Below the pieces are notes generated by a model. It had not been told where the DNA came from, did no database searches, and worked only from the letters and a program-made list of their open reading frames with translations. The position numbers were made by a program, and so were the translations under genes. DNA of 64,000 nucleotides, from the NCBI RefSeq assembly GCF_000308755.1, contig NZ_BAGF01000006.1:62001-126000 (forward strand), read 5' to 3'. Shown here one piece after another: positions 55,586-64,000 of this stretch. The stretch comes from Nocardia pneumoniae NBRC 100136 (GTDB lineage Bacteria > Actinomycetota > Actinomycetes > Mycobacteriales > Mycobacteriaceae). Within the stretch, counting starts at the first letter, position 1, and every line of letters starts with the position of its first letter.

Positions 55586-56533
55586 GTGACCCGGGCGCGA
55601 GCGCCGATATCGCGCGTGATCGTGCTGATCACGCTGCTGGCTCTTGCCGTCATCACCCTGCGCGGATACATCCCAGGAATTATCGAGACCGAGCCGCAAC
55701 GGCGGGCTCCGTCGGCCGTGTCGGTCGCGCTCATGCCGGTCTTGCTCACCGTGTCCATGGTGATCCTGCTGGCGGGTGTGATCGCCAGTCAGCATCGCCT
55801 GCCGCTGGCTATGCCCGAGCCGGAACGCGCGCAGGAGCGTCAGCAGTGGCGTCTCGGGCGGGTGGGCCTGGCGATGCTCGGGGCGCTCGCGATGCTCGCC
55901 CTGCTGGTCGCCGCCGGGTCCGCCATCTACTTCATCGGTGCGAGCGGTCCGAGCGAGCCCGCCCGCCCCCCGGCTCCCGCTACCACCACTGGGGCCCCGC
56001 CGGAGTTCGGGACGACCGCGCCCGCCGAACCCGGACCGGAGTCGTCGGAATTGACCGGAATGGCGTTGGTACTGGCCGGTATAGCCGCGGCAGGACTGGT
56101 GACGGTGGCCCTCACCGGTCTCGTCGTGGTCACCGTGGCGTCCCAGCGCAAACCCGTGCCCGCTCCGGGCGCGGCCGCCCCGGCGGCGCCCACCGCGGTC
56201 GACTCGCTGGCTCGCGCGGCCGAGATGGGCCTCGCCGCGATGAACGCGCCCGGGCAGGACCCGCGCACCGCGATCATCGCCTGCTACGTCGCGATGGAGC
56301 GCGGCCTCGCCACCGACCGGTCCGCCGCTCCGCTGGCATCGGACACTCCGATGGAGGTGCTGGCCCGCGCGTTCGAACGGGGCGCGCTGCACGACGCGTC
56401 CGCGCGCGAGCTGGTCGCCCTGTTCGAGGAGGCCAGGTTCAGCCCGCACGCCATGCTCGAGTGGCAGCGCATGCGTGCCCAGCAGCTGCTGCGCATCGTG
56501 CTCGCCGACCTGCAAGGGGAGGTGACCGCGTGA
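55586..56533 (+). CDS. DUF4129 membrane protein
   Basis: A 315-aa protein with three or four membrane helices (about 10-28, 48-68, 92-115 and 158-182) and a C-terminal cytoplasmic DUF4129 domain with ARELVALFEEARFSPHAMLEWQRMRAQQLL. It is the first gene of the MoxR/DUF58 operon. GTG 55586 is chosen because it gives a basic N-terminus (TRARAP) before the first helix; an upstream start adds an unlikely Cys-rich leader. Confidence 0.8.
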   Translation: MTRARAPISRVIVLITLLALAVITLRGYIPGIIETEPQRRAPSAVSVALMPVLLTVSMVILLAGVIASQHRLPLAMPEPERAQERQQWRLGRVGLAMLGALAMLALLVAAGSAIYFIGASGPSEPARPPAPATTTGAPPEFGTTAPAEPGPESSELTGMALVLAGIAAAGLVTVALTGLVVVTVASQRKPVPAPGAAAPAAPTAVDSLARAAEMGLAAMNAPGQDPRTAIIACYVAMERGLATDRSAAPLASDTPMEVLARAFERGALHDASARELVALFEEARFSPHAMLEWQRMRAQQLLRIVLADLQGEVTA

Positions 56534-57027
56534 CGCGGGTGGCGGCCGTGATCGCCTGCCTGATCACCGTCGCGGTGGCCGAGTTGGTGGCGGTGGAGCG
56601 CGCGCGGGGGTTGCTGCTGATCGCCGCGGGTATCCCGGTGGCGGTGGCGCTGGGCTGGCTGGTCTGGTCCTTGCTCGACCGGTCCGGCGTTGGGGAGGAA
56701 CCCGAAATCGACGAGATGGAGAACGGTCCCGCGGAGATGTTGCAGCGCTGGCACGCCAGGGCGCAGATGCTCGCCGACCGCGCGGACGGCACCCGTGCCG
56801 AGTGGGACCGCCACTTGCGTCCGCTGCTGGCCAAGGAGTTCGAGCTGTCCACCGGCCAGCGGGTGGCGAAGAACCGCAGGGCGGTCGAGGCGGCGGGTAT
56901 CCACCAATTCGGCCCCGAACTGTGGCGATGGGTGGATCCGGCCAATTCGGCGTTACGTGATCAGACCAGCAGGGCACCGGGACGCGCGGCGCTGGAGGAG
57001 ATCCTCAGCCGCCTGCAGAGAATGTGA
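56530..57027 (+). CDS. Membrane protein of a MoxR operon, unknown
   Basis: A 165-aa protein with two N-terminal membrane helices (about 3-20 and 25-47) and a charged helical cytoplasmic part (residues 60-165; RHLRPLLAKEFELSTGQR, LEEILSRLQRM). It is commonly found between DUF4129 and MoxR genes in actinobacteria; function unknown. GTG 56530 overlaps the DUF4129 stop (GTGA) and its own stop overlaps the MoxR start. Confidence 0.8.
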   Translation: MTRVAAVIACLITVAVAELVAVERARGLLLIAAGIPVAVALGWLVWSLLDRSGVGEEPEIDEMENGPAEMLQRWHARAQMLADRADGTRAEWDRHLRPLLAKEFELSTGQRVAKNRRAVEAAGIHQFGPELWRWVDPANSALRDQTSRAPGRAALEEILSRLQRM

Positions 57028-58019
57028 AATGGGTTGAACCAAGTGCGAGTACACAAATGACGATGCCGATGGATGTGACCGTCCAGCGCAGCGATGCCGT
57101 GCTCAGGGAGCTGTCCCGGGTCGTGGTCGGCAAGCAGGACGAGTTGCAGTTGATCATGATCGCGGTGCTGTCCGGCGGACACGTGCTGATCGAGGACCTG
57201 CCCGGCCTCGGCAAGACGTTGATCGCGAGGTCGTTCGCCGCCGCACTCGGGTTGCAGTTCACCCGGGTGCAGTTCACCCCCGATCTGCTTCCCGCCGACC
57301 TGCTCGGGTCGACCATCTACGACATGTCCTCCGGCCGGTTCACCTTCCGGCGCGGGCCGGTGTTCACCAACCTGCTGCTGGCCGACGAGGTGAACCGCAC
57401 CCCGCCGAAGACCCAGGCCGCGCTGCTGGAGGCGATGGCGGAGGGACAGGTCAGCATCGACGGGGAGACCTTCGTGCTGCCGCAGCCGTTCGTCGTGCTG
57501 GCCACCGACAATCCCATCGAGTACGAGGGCACCTACCCGCTGCCGGAAGCCCAGCTGGACCGGTTCGCCATCAAGCTGCGGCTGGGCTATCTGTCCGAAC
57601 AGGACGAGACCCAGATGATCCGGCGCAGGCTCGAGCGCGGCGCACAGCAGCCGCAGGTCAACCAGGTCGTGGACGCGAACGGTCTGCTGGAGATGCGACA
57701 GTCGGTCGAATACGTGACGGTGCACCCCGACGTGGTCGGCTACGTCGTCGCGCTGGCCGCGGCGACCAGGGGACATCCCCAGGTGGAGGTCGGCGCGAGC
57801 CCGCGCGCCGAGCTGGATCTCGTGCAGATGTCCAGGGCACGGGCTTTGCTGCTCGGCCGCGACTACGTGGTGCCCGAAGACGTGAAGGCGCTGGCCGTTC
57901 CGGCCATGGCGCACCGGATCACGCTGCGGCCGGAGATGTGGGTGCGCCGCATCCGCGGCGAGGACGTGATCACCGAACTGTTGCGCCGTCTGCCGGTCCC
58001 GCGCGCCAGCGTGACATGA
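57024..58019 (+). CDS. MoxR-family AAA+ ATPase
   Basis: A 331-aa ATPase. Walker A is EDLPGLGKTLIARSFA, Walker B LLLADEVNRTPPKTQAALLEAMAEGQV, sensor 1 VVLATDNPIEYEGTYPLPEAQLDRF. MoxR proteins act with VWA/DUF58 partners as maturation chaperones. GTG 57024 overlaps the previous stop (GTGA); an ATG at 57057 is an alternative start. Confidence 0.94.
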   Translation: MKWVEPSASTQMTMPMDVTVQRSDAVLRELSRVVVGKQDELQLIMIAVLSGGHVLIEDLPGLGKTLIARSFAAALGLQFTRVQFTPDLLPADLLGSTIYDMSSGRFTFRRGPVFTNLLLADEVNRTPPKTQAALLEAMAEGQVSIDGETFVLPQPFVVLATDNPIEYEGTYPLPEAQLDRFAIKLRLGYLSEQDETQMIRRRLERGAQQPQVNQVVDANGLLEMRQSVEYVTVHPDVVGYVVALAAATRGHPQVEVGASPRAELDLVQMSRARALLLGRDYVVPEDVKALAVPAMAHRITLRPEMWVRRIRGEDVITELLRRLPVPRASVT

Positions 58020-59290
58020 GGCATCGCGACGCCAGCTCCGCGGTCGACGCCGAATTGCGGTGGCGCCCGGCGCCGCTGGTCTTCATGCTCGCGGTGTGCG
58101 CCGCGGCGGCCCTGGTGCTGGCGGTGCTCCTGGGCAAATGGCAGCTGGTGGTGTTCGCCGCGCCGCTGCTCGGAGTGCTGGCCACCGCGCCGTGGCAGCA
58201 GTCCGCGACCAGGATCCAGATCGACGGCGGCGGCACGCTGCGCTGTTTCGAATCCGAGGAGATGACGCTCACCGTCGCCGCCTTCGTCGAGAAGGGGCAT
58301 GCGTTGCTGCGGCTGAAACCGGAGAGTCTGCCTGGGCTGGGGCTGCGGGTCGAGGAGGCGATCGATTCCGGCGTCGCGCCCGCCGGGCTGCGCCTGGCGC
58401 TCACCGCGGATCGGTGGGGCCGCTACCCCGTCTCGGTGCGGGTGTCGGCGCTGAGCCCGGCGGGACTGGCGATCGCCACGGCGGTGCTGCCCGCGGGTGA
58501 GCTGTTCGTCTACCCGATCACCGATCCGCAGCGGATGCGCTTGCCGCGCACCGAGCTTCCCGAGCGGCTCGGCACCCATCTGACCCGCAGGCACGGCCCC
58601 GGCGTCGAGTACGCCGACATCCGCGCCTACGCGCCCGGCGACCAGTTGCGCACCGTGAACTGGCCGGTGAGCGCGCGGCGCGGGCGGTTGTACGTCACCG
58701 AGCGGCTGACCAACCGTTCCGCGGATGTCGTCGTGCTGGTGGACACCTCGCAGCAGGCGCCGGGACCGGCCACCGACTCGCTGGAGTTGTCGGTGCGCGG
58801 CGCGGCGCAGGTGGTGCAGTCGACGTTGCAGGCGGGGGACCGGACCGCCGTGGTGTGCCTGGGCCAGGCACCGCGCTGGCTTCGGCCGGACATCGGACGC
58901 CGTCAGTTCTACCGCATCGTCGACACCGTGCTCGACGTCGGCGACGAGCACATTCCGACCACCGGCACCCTCGCGCCGCACGCGGCGGTGCCGCTCGGGG
59001 CGATCGTGGTGGCGTTCTCCACGCTGCTGGACACCCAGTTCGCGCTCGCGCTGATCGACCTGCGCAAGCGCGGGCACGTGGTGGTCGTGGTGGACGTGCT
59101 GCGCGGTACCCCGTTCCGCGAGGACCTCGACCCGATCCTGGCCAGGATGTGGCAGCTGGAGCGCGCCGCGATGTATCGGGACATGGGCACCGTCGGCGTC
59201 GACATCGTGGCCTGGCCGGAGGACGCCCGCCTGGACCAGATCATGCGCGTGCTCCCGGAGCACCGCAGGATGGTGCGGGTGCGCCGATGA
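58016..59290 (+). CDS. DUF58 protein (VWA-like)
   Basis: A 424-aa protein with two N-terminal membrane helices (about 22-40 and 45-62) and the DUF58 motif GVEYADIRAYAPGDQLRTVNWPVSARRGRLYVTER. A VWA-like fold with the MIDAS-like VVLVDTSQQ follows. It is the usual partner of MoxR. ATG 58016 overlaps the MoxR stop (ATGA). Confidence 0.93.
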   Translation: MRHRDASSAVDAELRWRPAPLVFMLAVCAAAALVLAVLLGKWQLVVFAAPLLGVLATAPWQQSATRIQIDGGGTLRCFESEEMTLTVAAFVEKGHALLRLKPESLPGLGLRVEEAIDSGVAPAGLRLALTADRWGRYPVSVRVSALSPAGLAIATAVLPAGELFVYPITDPQRMRLPRTELPERLGTHLTRRHGPGVEYADIRAYAPGDQLRTVNWPVSARRGRLYVTERLTNRSADVVVLVDTSQQAPGPATDSLELSVRGAAQVVQSTLQAGDRTAVVCLGQAPRWLRPDIGRRQFYRIVDTVLDVGDEHIPTTGTLAPHAAVPLGAIVVAFSTLLDTQFALALIDLRKRGHVVVVVDVLRGTPFREDLDPILARMWQLERAAMYRDMGTVGVDIVAWPEDARLDQIMRVLPEHRRMVRVRR

Positions 59291-59748
59291 CCCGATTTCT
59301 CGCCGTTCTCTCCGGAGTGCTGCTGGTGGCGTCGGTGGCGCTGCTGGAGCCGTGGGTCGGCGTTTTCGCCCTGATCCTGGTCGCCCTCGGCTGGTGGTAC
59401 CGGCCGCTGGCGGTGTGCGCGGTGCTGCTCGCGCTGGGCGTGCTCACGGTCGCCGACGCGGGCCTACTCGCCTCCGCCGCAACGGGATTGGTGGCCACGA
59501 CGTATCTGCTCAATGCCGCGACGGTGACCGCGCCGCACGGGGTGGTGCCCACCACCATCCCGTCCGTGGTGGGCGCGGTCGGCTTCGCCGCGATCGCCGT
59601 CGGCGCCGCGCTGATCCCGCTGCGTCTGGCCTGGGCGCCCTTGGTGGCGCCGGTGCTCATCGTGGTGCTGTTCGCCCTGGTGATCCAGAGTGCGGCAGCC
59701 CGACGCGCGCCCGGCGACCGGGAACTGCGGTCGTACGGGGGACCCTGA
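59287..59748 (+). CDS. Integral membrane protein of the MoxR/DUF58 operon
   Basis: A 153-aa protein that is almost wholly hydrophobic, with about five helices and a short basic tail (RRAPGDRELRS). ATG 59287 overlaps the DUF58 stop (ATGA). No family recognised; a like protein follows DUF58 in several actinobacteria. Confidence 0.75.
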   Translation: MTRFLAVLSGVLLVASVALLEPWVGVFALILVALGWWYRPLAVCAVLLALGVLTVADAGLLASAATGLVATTYLLNAATVTAPHGVVPTTIPSVVGAVGFAAIAVGAALIPLRLAWAPLVAPVLIVVLFALVIQSAAARRAPGDRELRSYGGP

Positions 59749-59876
59749 CACTCGCCGAATCTCGGCCATCGTGCCGGGCTGCGGTGTGGCCCGCGCGCCG
59801 TGCCGTGGTCCCGGCGACCGCACGGTGCGCTGGTCGAGCCGCCGTCCGTACCGTCCAACCGCCACTCGGCGGCGCT

Positions 59877-60113
59877 GCCGCTTGCCGGGGTCGGCGCCAG
59901 GCGATCCGGAAGCGCAGCGCGACGTCGCCGAGCGCCGGTGCGTCGTCGCGGTCCGCGACGGTAGCCGCGATGGCCAGCGCGCCGTTCGACCGCTCGTTGG
60001 CGGTGGTTGCCGCTCGCCGGGCGGGGGTCAGGCGGTTCGGAAACGTAGGGTGACGTCGGCGAGGACCGGTGCGTCGTCGCGGTCCACGACGGTCGCGGCG
60101 ATGGTCAGCAAGT
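59877..60113. repeat. Partial duplication of the MaoC gene 3' end
   Basis: 59877-59982 resembles 60008-60113 at a constant 131-bp offset, including GGTGCGTCGTCGCGGTCC in both. The second copy is the coding end of the MaoC gene (DRDDAPVLADVTLRFRTA). The first, downstream of its stop, still reads DRDDAPALGDVALRFRIA in a broken context. Confidence 0.75.
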
Positions 60114-60894
60114 CGTCCTGCCGCCAGATGCGGGTGCGGATCGTTTCGCCGGGGTAGAGCACGCCCGCGAATCGGGCGCGGAATCCGGTGATCCGGCTCG
60201 CGTCGGCGTCCAGCACGGTGTCGGTCGCGGTCTTGCAGACGATGCCGTAGGTGCACAGCCCGTGCAGGATGGGCGCGGGAAACCCGGCGGCGCGGGCGAA
60301 TTCGGGATCGGAGTGCAGTGGGTTGCGGTCACCGCACATCCGGTAGAGCAGCGCTTGCTGCGGCAGTGTGGGCGTGGTGACGTCGAAATCCGGTGCGCGG
60401 TCGGGCAACTCGGTCTTGGTGCTGGGTCCGCGCTCGCCGCCGAAACCGCCCTCGCCCTTGGCGAAGATCGACGAACGGGCCGTCCACAGCGGCGCTCCAT
60501 CGGAACCGGTGACGATGTGCTCCTGCACGACCACCGCCGCGGAGCCCTTGTCCCAGATCTCCGCGATCCGGCCGGTGCTGGTCGCCTTGCCCGCGGCCGG
60601 GATCGGCCGGTGCACCTCGATCTCCTGGTGGCCGTGCACCACCTTCGCCAGATCGATGTCGATGCCGGGGAAGCTCACCTTCGGCGGCTCGGTCTCGTGC
60701 AGCGTCGGCGCGACGGTCGCGAAGGTCGGCAGCACCTGCGGTTCCCGATCGTCGAGGTAGCGCAGCTCGGCCGGGTCGGTCCAGCGCGCACCCGCGCCGA
60801 GACCCAGCTGGTAGAGCTGCACGTCCGACGGTGTCCAGGCGAACTCCCGGCTGGGCAGCTGCGCGCCGAGCGCGATCTTCGGGTCGATGGGCAT
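60028..60894 (-). CDS. MaoC-family enoyl-CoA hydratase (Rv3538-like)
   Basis: A 288-aa double-hotdog hydratase. The MaoC active-site pattern is YRMCGDRNPLHSDPEFARAAGF, with N-terminal FATVAPTLHE. Length, order after kstD and sequence fit Rv3538, a hydratase used in sterol side-chain breakdown. ATG 60894 has AAGGAG upstream. It lies 197 bp after kstD on the same strand and may share its transcript. Its 3' end is duplicated downstream. Confidence 0.88.
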   Translation of the reverse strand: MPIDPKIALGAQLPSREFAWTPSDVQLYQLGLGAGARWTDPAELRYLDDREPQVLPTFATVAPTLHETEPPKVSFPGIDIDLAKVVHGHQEIEVHRPIPAAGKATSTGRIAEIWDKGSAAVVVQEHIVTGSDGAPLWTARSSIFAKGEGGFGGERGPSTKTELPDRAPDFDVTTPTLPQQALLYRMCGDRNPLHSDPEFARAAGFPAPILHGLCTYGIVCKTATDTVLDADASRITGFRARFAGVLYPGETIRTRIWRQDDLLTIAATVVDRDDAPVLADVTLRFRTA

Positions 60895-61091
60895 CAGAAC
60901 TCCTTGTGCATGATTGTGGACGAATCCGGTCTGCGCCGTGGCCGCCGATCCAATCTCGGTGTTGCCACCGGACGCCATGGCTCGATCCTGCAGGCCGCGA
61001 TACTGGTCCGCTCGTTGTCGTCCGCTCCGTAGGACGATTGCGCCCGAGCCGGATGACGTTTGGTGGCCCGCCGTCGAGCCGCGTCATGACC

Positions 61092-62792
61092 TCACGCCCC
61101 GGCCGTGGCCGCGGCGGGCTGCTCCTTCTTCCGCTCGGCGATATCCAGCACCGCCAGATAGCCGAAGGTCAGCGCTGGGCCGATGGTGGCGCCGGGGCCC
61201 GCGTAGGTGTGGCCCATGACCGGGGCGCTGACGTTGCCGGAGGCGTACAGCCCTTCGATGACGGTCTCGTCCTCCCGCAGCACCCGCCCCGCGGTGTCCG
61301 TGACCAGGCCGCCCTTGGTGCCGAGATCGCCGGGCACGATCTTGGCGGCGTAGAACGGTCCCTCCACCAGCGCGGCCAAACAAGGGTTCGGTTTGACGGT
61401 CGGGTCGCCGTAGTACTTGTCGTAGGCGCTGGCGCCGCGGTGGAAGTCCTCGTCCACGCCGGTGGCCGCGAAGCCGTTGAACCGTTCGACGGTCGCGGCC
61501 AGGTTCTGCTCCGGCACGCCGATCTTCGCGGCCAGTTCGGCCAGCGTCGGCGCCTGCACGATGAGGTCGTTTTCCATCCAGCGGGACGGAAACCGCTGGC
61601 CGGGCTGCAACCCCGCGAAGATGTAGCGGTTGCGGTAGCGCTGGTCGAACACCAGCCAGGCGGGGACGTTCTCGCCGGGGCCATCGCCCTGGCCGTACTC
61701 GCCGCCGTACATGGTGTGCACGGCCTCGACGTAAGGAGCGGACTCATTTCCGAAACGCTTCCCGTCGGCGTTCACGATGATGCAGCCCGGCAGATTGCGC
61801 TCCGCCAGGCAGAACCATGGCTTGCCGCCCTTGAAGATCGTCGGCCCCCACCAGGCGTCGGCCATGATGTCGACGGCGGCGCCGAGTTCCAGCCCGGCGT
61901 TGATGCCGTCGCCGGTGTTGGCGGGCGCGCCGGTGGTCCATTCGGTGGAGATGGGCTCGCGCTGGTAGGCGTGCCGCATCTCGGCGTTGTGCTCGAAGCC
62001 GCCGGTGGCCAGCACGACGCCGTGGCGGGCGGTGAAGCGGACGGTCTGCCCCTCGTGTTCGGCCTCGACGCCGGTGACCCGATCATCCTCGACGATCAGC
62101 CGGGTCAGCGGGGTGTTCAGCAGCACGGGCACGTCCGCGTCGAGCAGCCCCTTGCGCAGCGCGGCGGCCAGCGCCTGGCCCATGCCGAGCAGATGCTTGC
62201 CGGTGATCCGTGCCCAGGTGGTGCGCGCGCCGACCCGCATGGCGCGCAGCATGCCGCGCGGATGTCGCCGGATGAGGTTGAGCTGCTTGAAATCGGCCTG
62301 GGTGACGACGACGTTCAGCGGCGCCTTGCTGTAGGGCGGTTCCAGATTGAACCGCTCCGCGCCGAGGATTTTGGCGTTGAACGGCTTCGGTTCGCACGAG
62401 CGTCCCTCGGCGCGGCCGCCGGGGGCCTCGGGGTAGTAGTCGGAGTAGCCCGGCACCCAGCGCATCTTCAGCGGCGTGTGGTCGAGCACGAAGTCGAAGG
62501 CTTCGGCGCCGCGGTCGATGTAGGTGTCGATGCGGTCCTTGGGCACGACGTCGCCGATGATGCTGTGCAGGTAGGTCCGTGCGTCCTCGCGGTCGTCGGG
62601 CCGACCGGACGCGCGCAACGCCTTGTTGCCAGGGATCCACACGCCGCCACCGGAGCGTGCGGTCGACCCGCCGTAGTGCGCGGCCTTTTCGATGACCACC
62701 ACGCTCAGCCCGTGATGGGCCGCGGTGAGGGCGGCGGTCATGCCAGCGGCGCCGCTGCCGACCACCACCACGTCGTATTCCCGATCAGTCAT
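61092..62792 (-). CDS. kstD: 3-Ketosteroid delta1-dehydrogenase
   Basis: A 566-aa FAD enzyme that desaturates C1-C2 of 3-keto-4-ene steroids, preparing ring B opening. FAD motif VVVVGSGAAGMTAALTAAHHG and the KstD segments GGSTARSGGGVWIPGN, VPGYSDYYPEAPGG (substrate Tyr) and GHTYAGPGATIGPALTFGYLA (active Tyr and Gly near the C-terminus) are intact. ATG 62792 is set by TAACGT 7 nt upstream. A KstR box overlaps that promoter. Confidence 0.95.
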   Translation of the reverse strand: MTDREYDVVVVGSGAAGMTAALTAAHHGLSVVVIEKAAHYGGSTARSGGGVWIPGNKALRASGRPDDREDARTYLHSIIGDVVPKDRIDTYIDRGAEAFDFVLDHTPLKMRWVPGYSDYYPEAPGGRAEGRSCEPKPFNAKILGAERFNLEPPYSKAPLNVVVTQADFKQLNLIRRHPRGMLRAMRVGARTTWARITGKHLLGMGQALAAALRKGLLDADVPVLLNTPLTRLIVEDDRVTGVEAEHEGQTVRFTARHGVVLATGGFEHNAEMRHAYQREPISTEWTTGAPANTGDGINAGLELGAAVDIMADAWWGPTIFKGGKPWFCLAERNLPGCIIVNADGKRFGNESAPYVEAVHTMYGGEYGQGDGPGENVPAWLVFDQRYRNRYIFAGLQPGQRFPSRWMENDLIVQAPTLAELAAKIGVPEQNLAATVERFNGFAATGVDEDFHRGASAYDKYYGDPTVKPNPCLAALVEGPFYAAKIVPGDLGTKGGLVTDTAGRVLREDETVIEGLYASGNVSAPVMGHTYAGPGATIGPALTFGYLAVLDIAERKKEQPAAATAGA

Positions 62793-62793
62793 G

Positions 62794-62807
62794 TAGAACA
62801 CGTTATA
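62794..62807. promoter_or_regulatory. KstR operator at kstD
   Basis: TAGAACACGTTATA fits TnnAACnnGTTnnA at all fixed bases. It begins 1 nt before the kstD ATG and covers the -10 TAACGT (minus strand, 62800-62805), so KstR would block promoter and start codon together. Confidence 0.88.
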
Positions 62808-62870
62808 GAATGGACGCGCCATTGGTCTATGTTGTGTGGCAGAAGACTTGCTCGACGTTCCATTTGTCGA

Positions 62871-62884
62871 GGAAACTTGTTTCA
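62871..62884. promoter_or_regulatory. Imperfect KstR-like box before the flavoprotein
   Basis: GGAAACTTGTTTCA has AAC-N2-GTT and the final A of the KstR motif but G for the first T. It lies 22 nt before the ATG at 62907. Confidence 0.4.
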
Positions 62885-62906
62885 GTTTCAGACCGGAGTT
62901 AAGGAC

Positions 62907-64000
62907 ATGGGCCTCGAATGGGACCTGGCAGGCGACGTTGTCGTGGTCGGATACGGCGCCGCGGGCGCGTCGGCGGCGCTGGAGGCGACCGCGGCGGGCG
63001 CGCAGGTGCTCGTGCTGGAGCGGTTCGCGGGCGGCGGCGCGTCGGCGCTGTCCGGCGGCATCATTTACGCGGGCGGCGGCACGTCGGTGCAGCGTGCGAC
63101 GGGAGTCGAGGACACCCCGGAGGCGATGTACGCCTATCTGGAGCGGGAGGTCGGCGACGCGGTCACTCCCGAGACGCTGCGCCGGTTCGTCGAGGAGAGC
63201 CCGGCGCTGATCGAGTGGCTGAAGGGGCACGGCGTTCCGTTCGAACCCTCACTGTGCCCGTACAAGACCTCCTATCCGAACGACCGCTACTACCTGTACT
63301 ACTCCGGCAGCGAGATCTCCGGCGCGTTCCGTGACATCCCCGCGGCCCAGCGCGGACATCGGGTGAAGGGCCGCGGAACCTCGGGCAAGAAGCTCACCGG
63401 CCCGCTCGCCGCTGCCGCGTCCCGGCTCGGCGTGCGCGTCGAAACCCTCACGCGAGCAACCCGACTGATCACCGACGGCACCGGTGCGGTGATCGGCGTG
63501 GAGTGCCACACGCTGCGCGACGCACCCGGACGTGTGCGGGACCGCTACACCCGCATGGCGAATATCGCGGCCAAGCCGGGCATCTACTACCCGCCGCTGC
63601 GCCGGAGGCTGGAACGGCGGATGGCCGGGCTGGAACGCCGATACGGCACCACGATTCGCGTCCTGGCCAGGCGTGGAGTGGTGGTCAGCGCGGGCGGGTT
63701 CATCGCCAATCGCGACATGGTGCGGCTGTACGCACCCGCCTACCGCGGCGGTCTCGCACTCGGCACCACCGGTGACGACGGCAGCGGCATCCTCATGGCA
63801 CAGCAGGTCGGCGCGGCCGTCGACCGCATGGACAACGTCTCAGCGTGGCGATTCCTCCTGCCGCCGAGCGCTTTCACCGGCGCCCTGTTGGTGGACGCCG
63901 CCGGTCGCCGGGTCATCGACGAGACGCGCTACGGCGCAGCCGTCGGTAACGCGCTGATCACCGAGCACGGCGGCAAAGGCTGGCTGCTGGCCGACAACGC
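62907..64000 (+). CDS. KstD-like FAD-binding flavoprotein (partial, runs off the window)
   Basis: The first 364 residues are present. The dinucleotide motif is VVVVGYGAAGASAALEA, followed by FAGGGASALSGGIIYAGGG and a later VVVSAGGFIANRDM. It belongs to the FAD-binding 2 / fumarate reductase-KstD superfamily but lacks the KstD tyrosine segment seen in the neighbour, so the substrate may differ. ATG 62907 has GGAG 8 nt upstream. Divergent from kstD with a possible KstR-like box, so a steroid substrate is a reasonable inference. Confidence 0.85.
   Translation, partial: MGLEWDLAGDVVVVGYGAAGASAALEATAAGAQVLVLERFAGGGASALSGGIIYAGGGTSVQRATGVEDTPEAMYAYLEREVGDAVTPETLRRFVEESPALIEWLKGHGVPFEPSLCPYKTSYPNDRYYLYYSGSEISGAFRDIPAAQRGHRVKGRGTSGKKLTGPLAAAASRLGVRVETLTRATRLITDGTGAVIGVECHTLRDAPGRVRDRYTRMANIAAKPGIYYPPLRRRLERRMAGLERRYGTTIRVLARRGVVVSAGGFIANRDMVRLYAPAYRGGLALGTTGDDGSGILMAQQVGAAVDRMDNVSAWRFLLPPSAFTGALLVDAAGRRVIDETRYGAAVGNALITEHGGKGWLLADN

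Overview
The window is high-GC actinobacterial DNA, most likely from Nocardia or a close mycolic-acid-containing relative. The signs are lsr2, clpC1, a mycobacterial-type folate/pantothenate locus, mhuD, lpqE, carD and a KstR-controlled sterol side-chain regulon, in nearly the order known from Mycobacterium tuberculosis (Rv3610c to Rv3573c, then the igr/kstD genes). I see no tRNA, rRNA, insertion sequence, phage gene or CRISPR array.

Layout. 1-6.7 kb: the 3' tip of ftsH, then folE-folP-folB-(two coupled mini-ORFs)-folK, three conserved genes of unknown role, and panC. 6.7-11.5 kb: panD, coaX, a cysteine dioxygenase-like/rhodanese pair, lysS, lsr2. 11.6-16.9 kb: an FHA/helix-turn-helix protein, a DUF1772 membrane protein, a secreted lipase and clpC1. 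16.9-23.8 kb: a NarL-type two-component system divergent from an ABC exporter, a TetR divergent from an azoreductase/SMR pair, and an OsmC protein. 23.9-26.8 kb: a membrane protein, the cobalamin-riboswitch-controlled cbtB-cbtA pair, mhuD and an alpha/beta hydrolase. 27-36.2 kb: mutY, carbonic anhydrase, radA (without the usual disA), lpqE, carD-ispD-ispF, cysS, rlmB. 36.5-45.2 kb: a DUF4190 protein, a crotonase, an acyl-CoA dehydrogenase, a zinc-type ABC importer with a Zur-like box, and an OtsB-GH15 fusion. 45.4-53.2 kb: kstR, divergent from fadE34-fadE28-fadE29-chsH2-chsH1-ltp2. 53.3-55.4 kb: a Nudix protein, then a TetR divergent from a ZapE/AFG1-like ATPase. 55.6-59.7 kb: a DUF4129/MoxR/DUF58 operon. 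60-64 kb: a MaoC hydratase and kstD on the minus strand, divergent from a second KstD-like flavoprotein that runs off the window.

How they fit together. The fol, pan and isp blocks are housekeeping cofactor and precursor pathways in tight operons with ATGA/GTGA overlaps. The kstR block encodes shortening of the sterol side chain (ChsE1-ChsE2 dehydrogenase, ChsH1-ChsH2 hydratase, Ltp2 aldolase), and kstD encodes ring-A dehydrogenation. KstR-type boxes lie at both places, so they are probably one regulon.

Two themes run through the window. First, at least 13 genes have a TANNNT -10 hexamer ending 6-8 nt before the start codon, the signature of leaderless transcripts. Second, four short tandem repeat arrays sit in intergenic spaces. 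Two of them echo the 3' end of the neighbouring gene, and one forms an unbroken chain of translationally coupled mini-ORFs between folB and folK.
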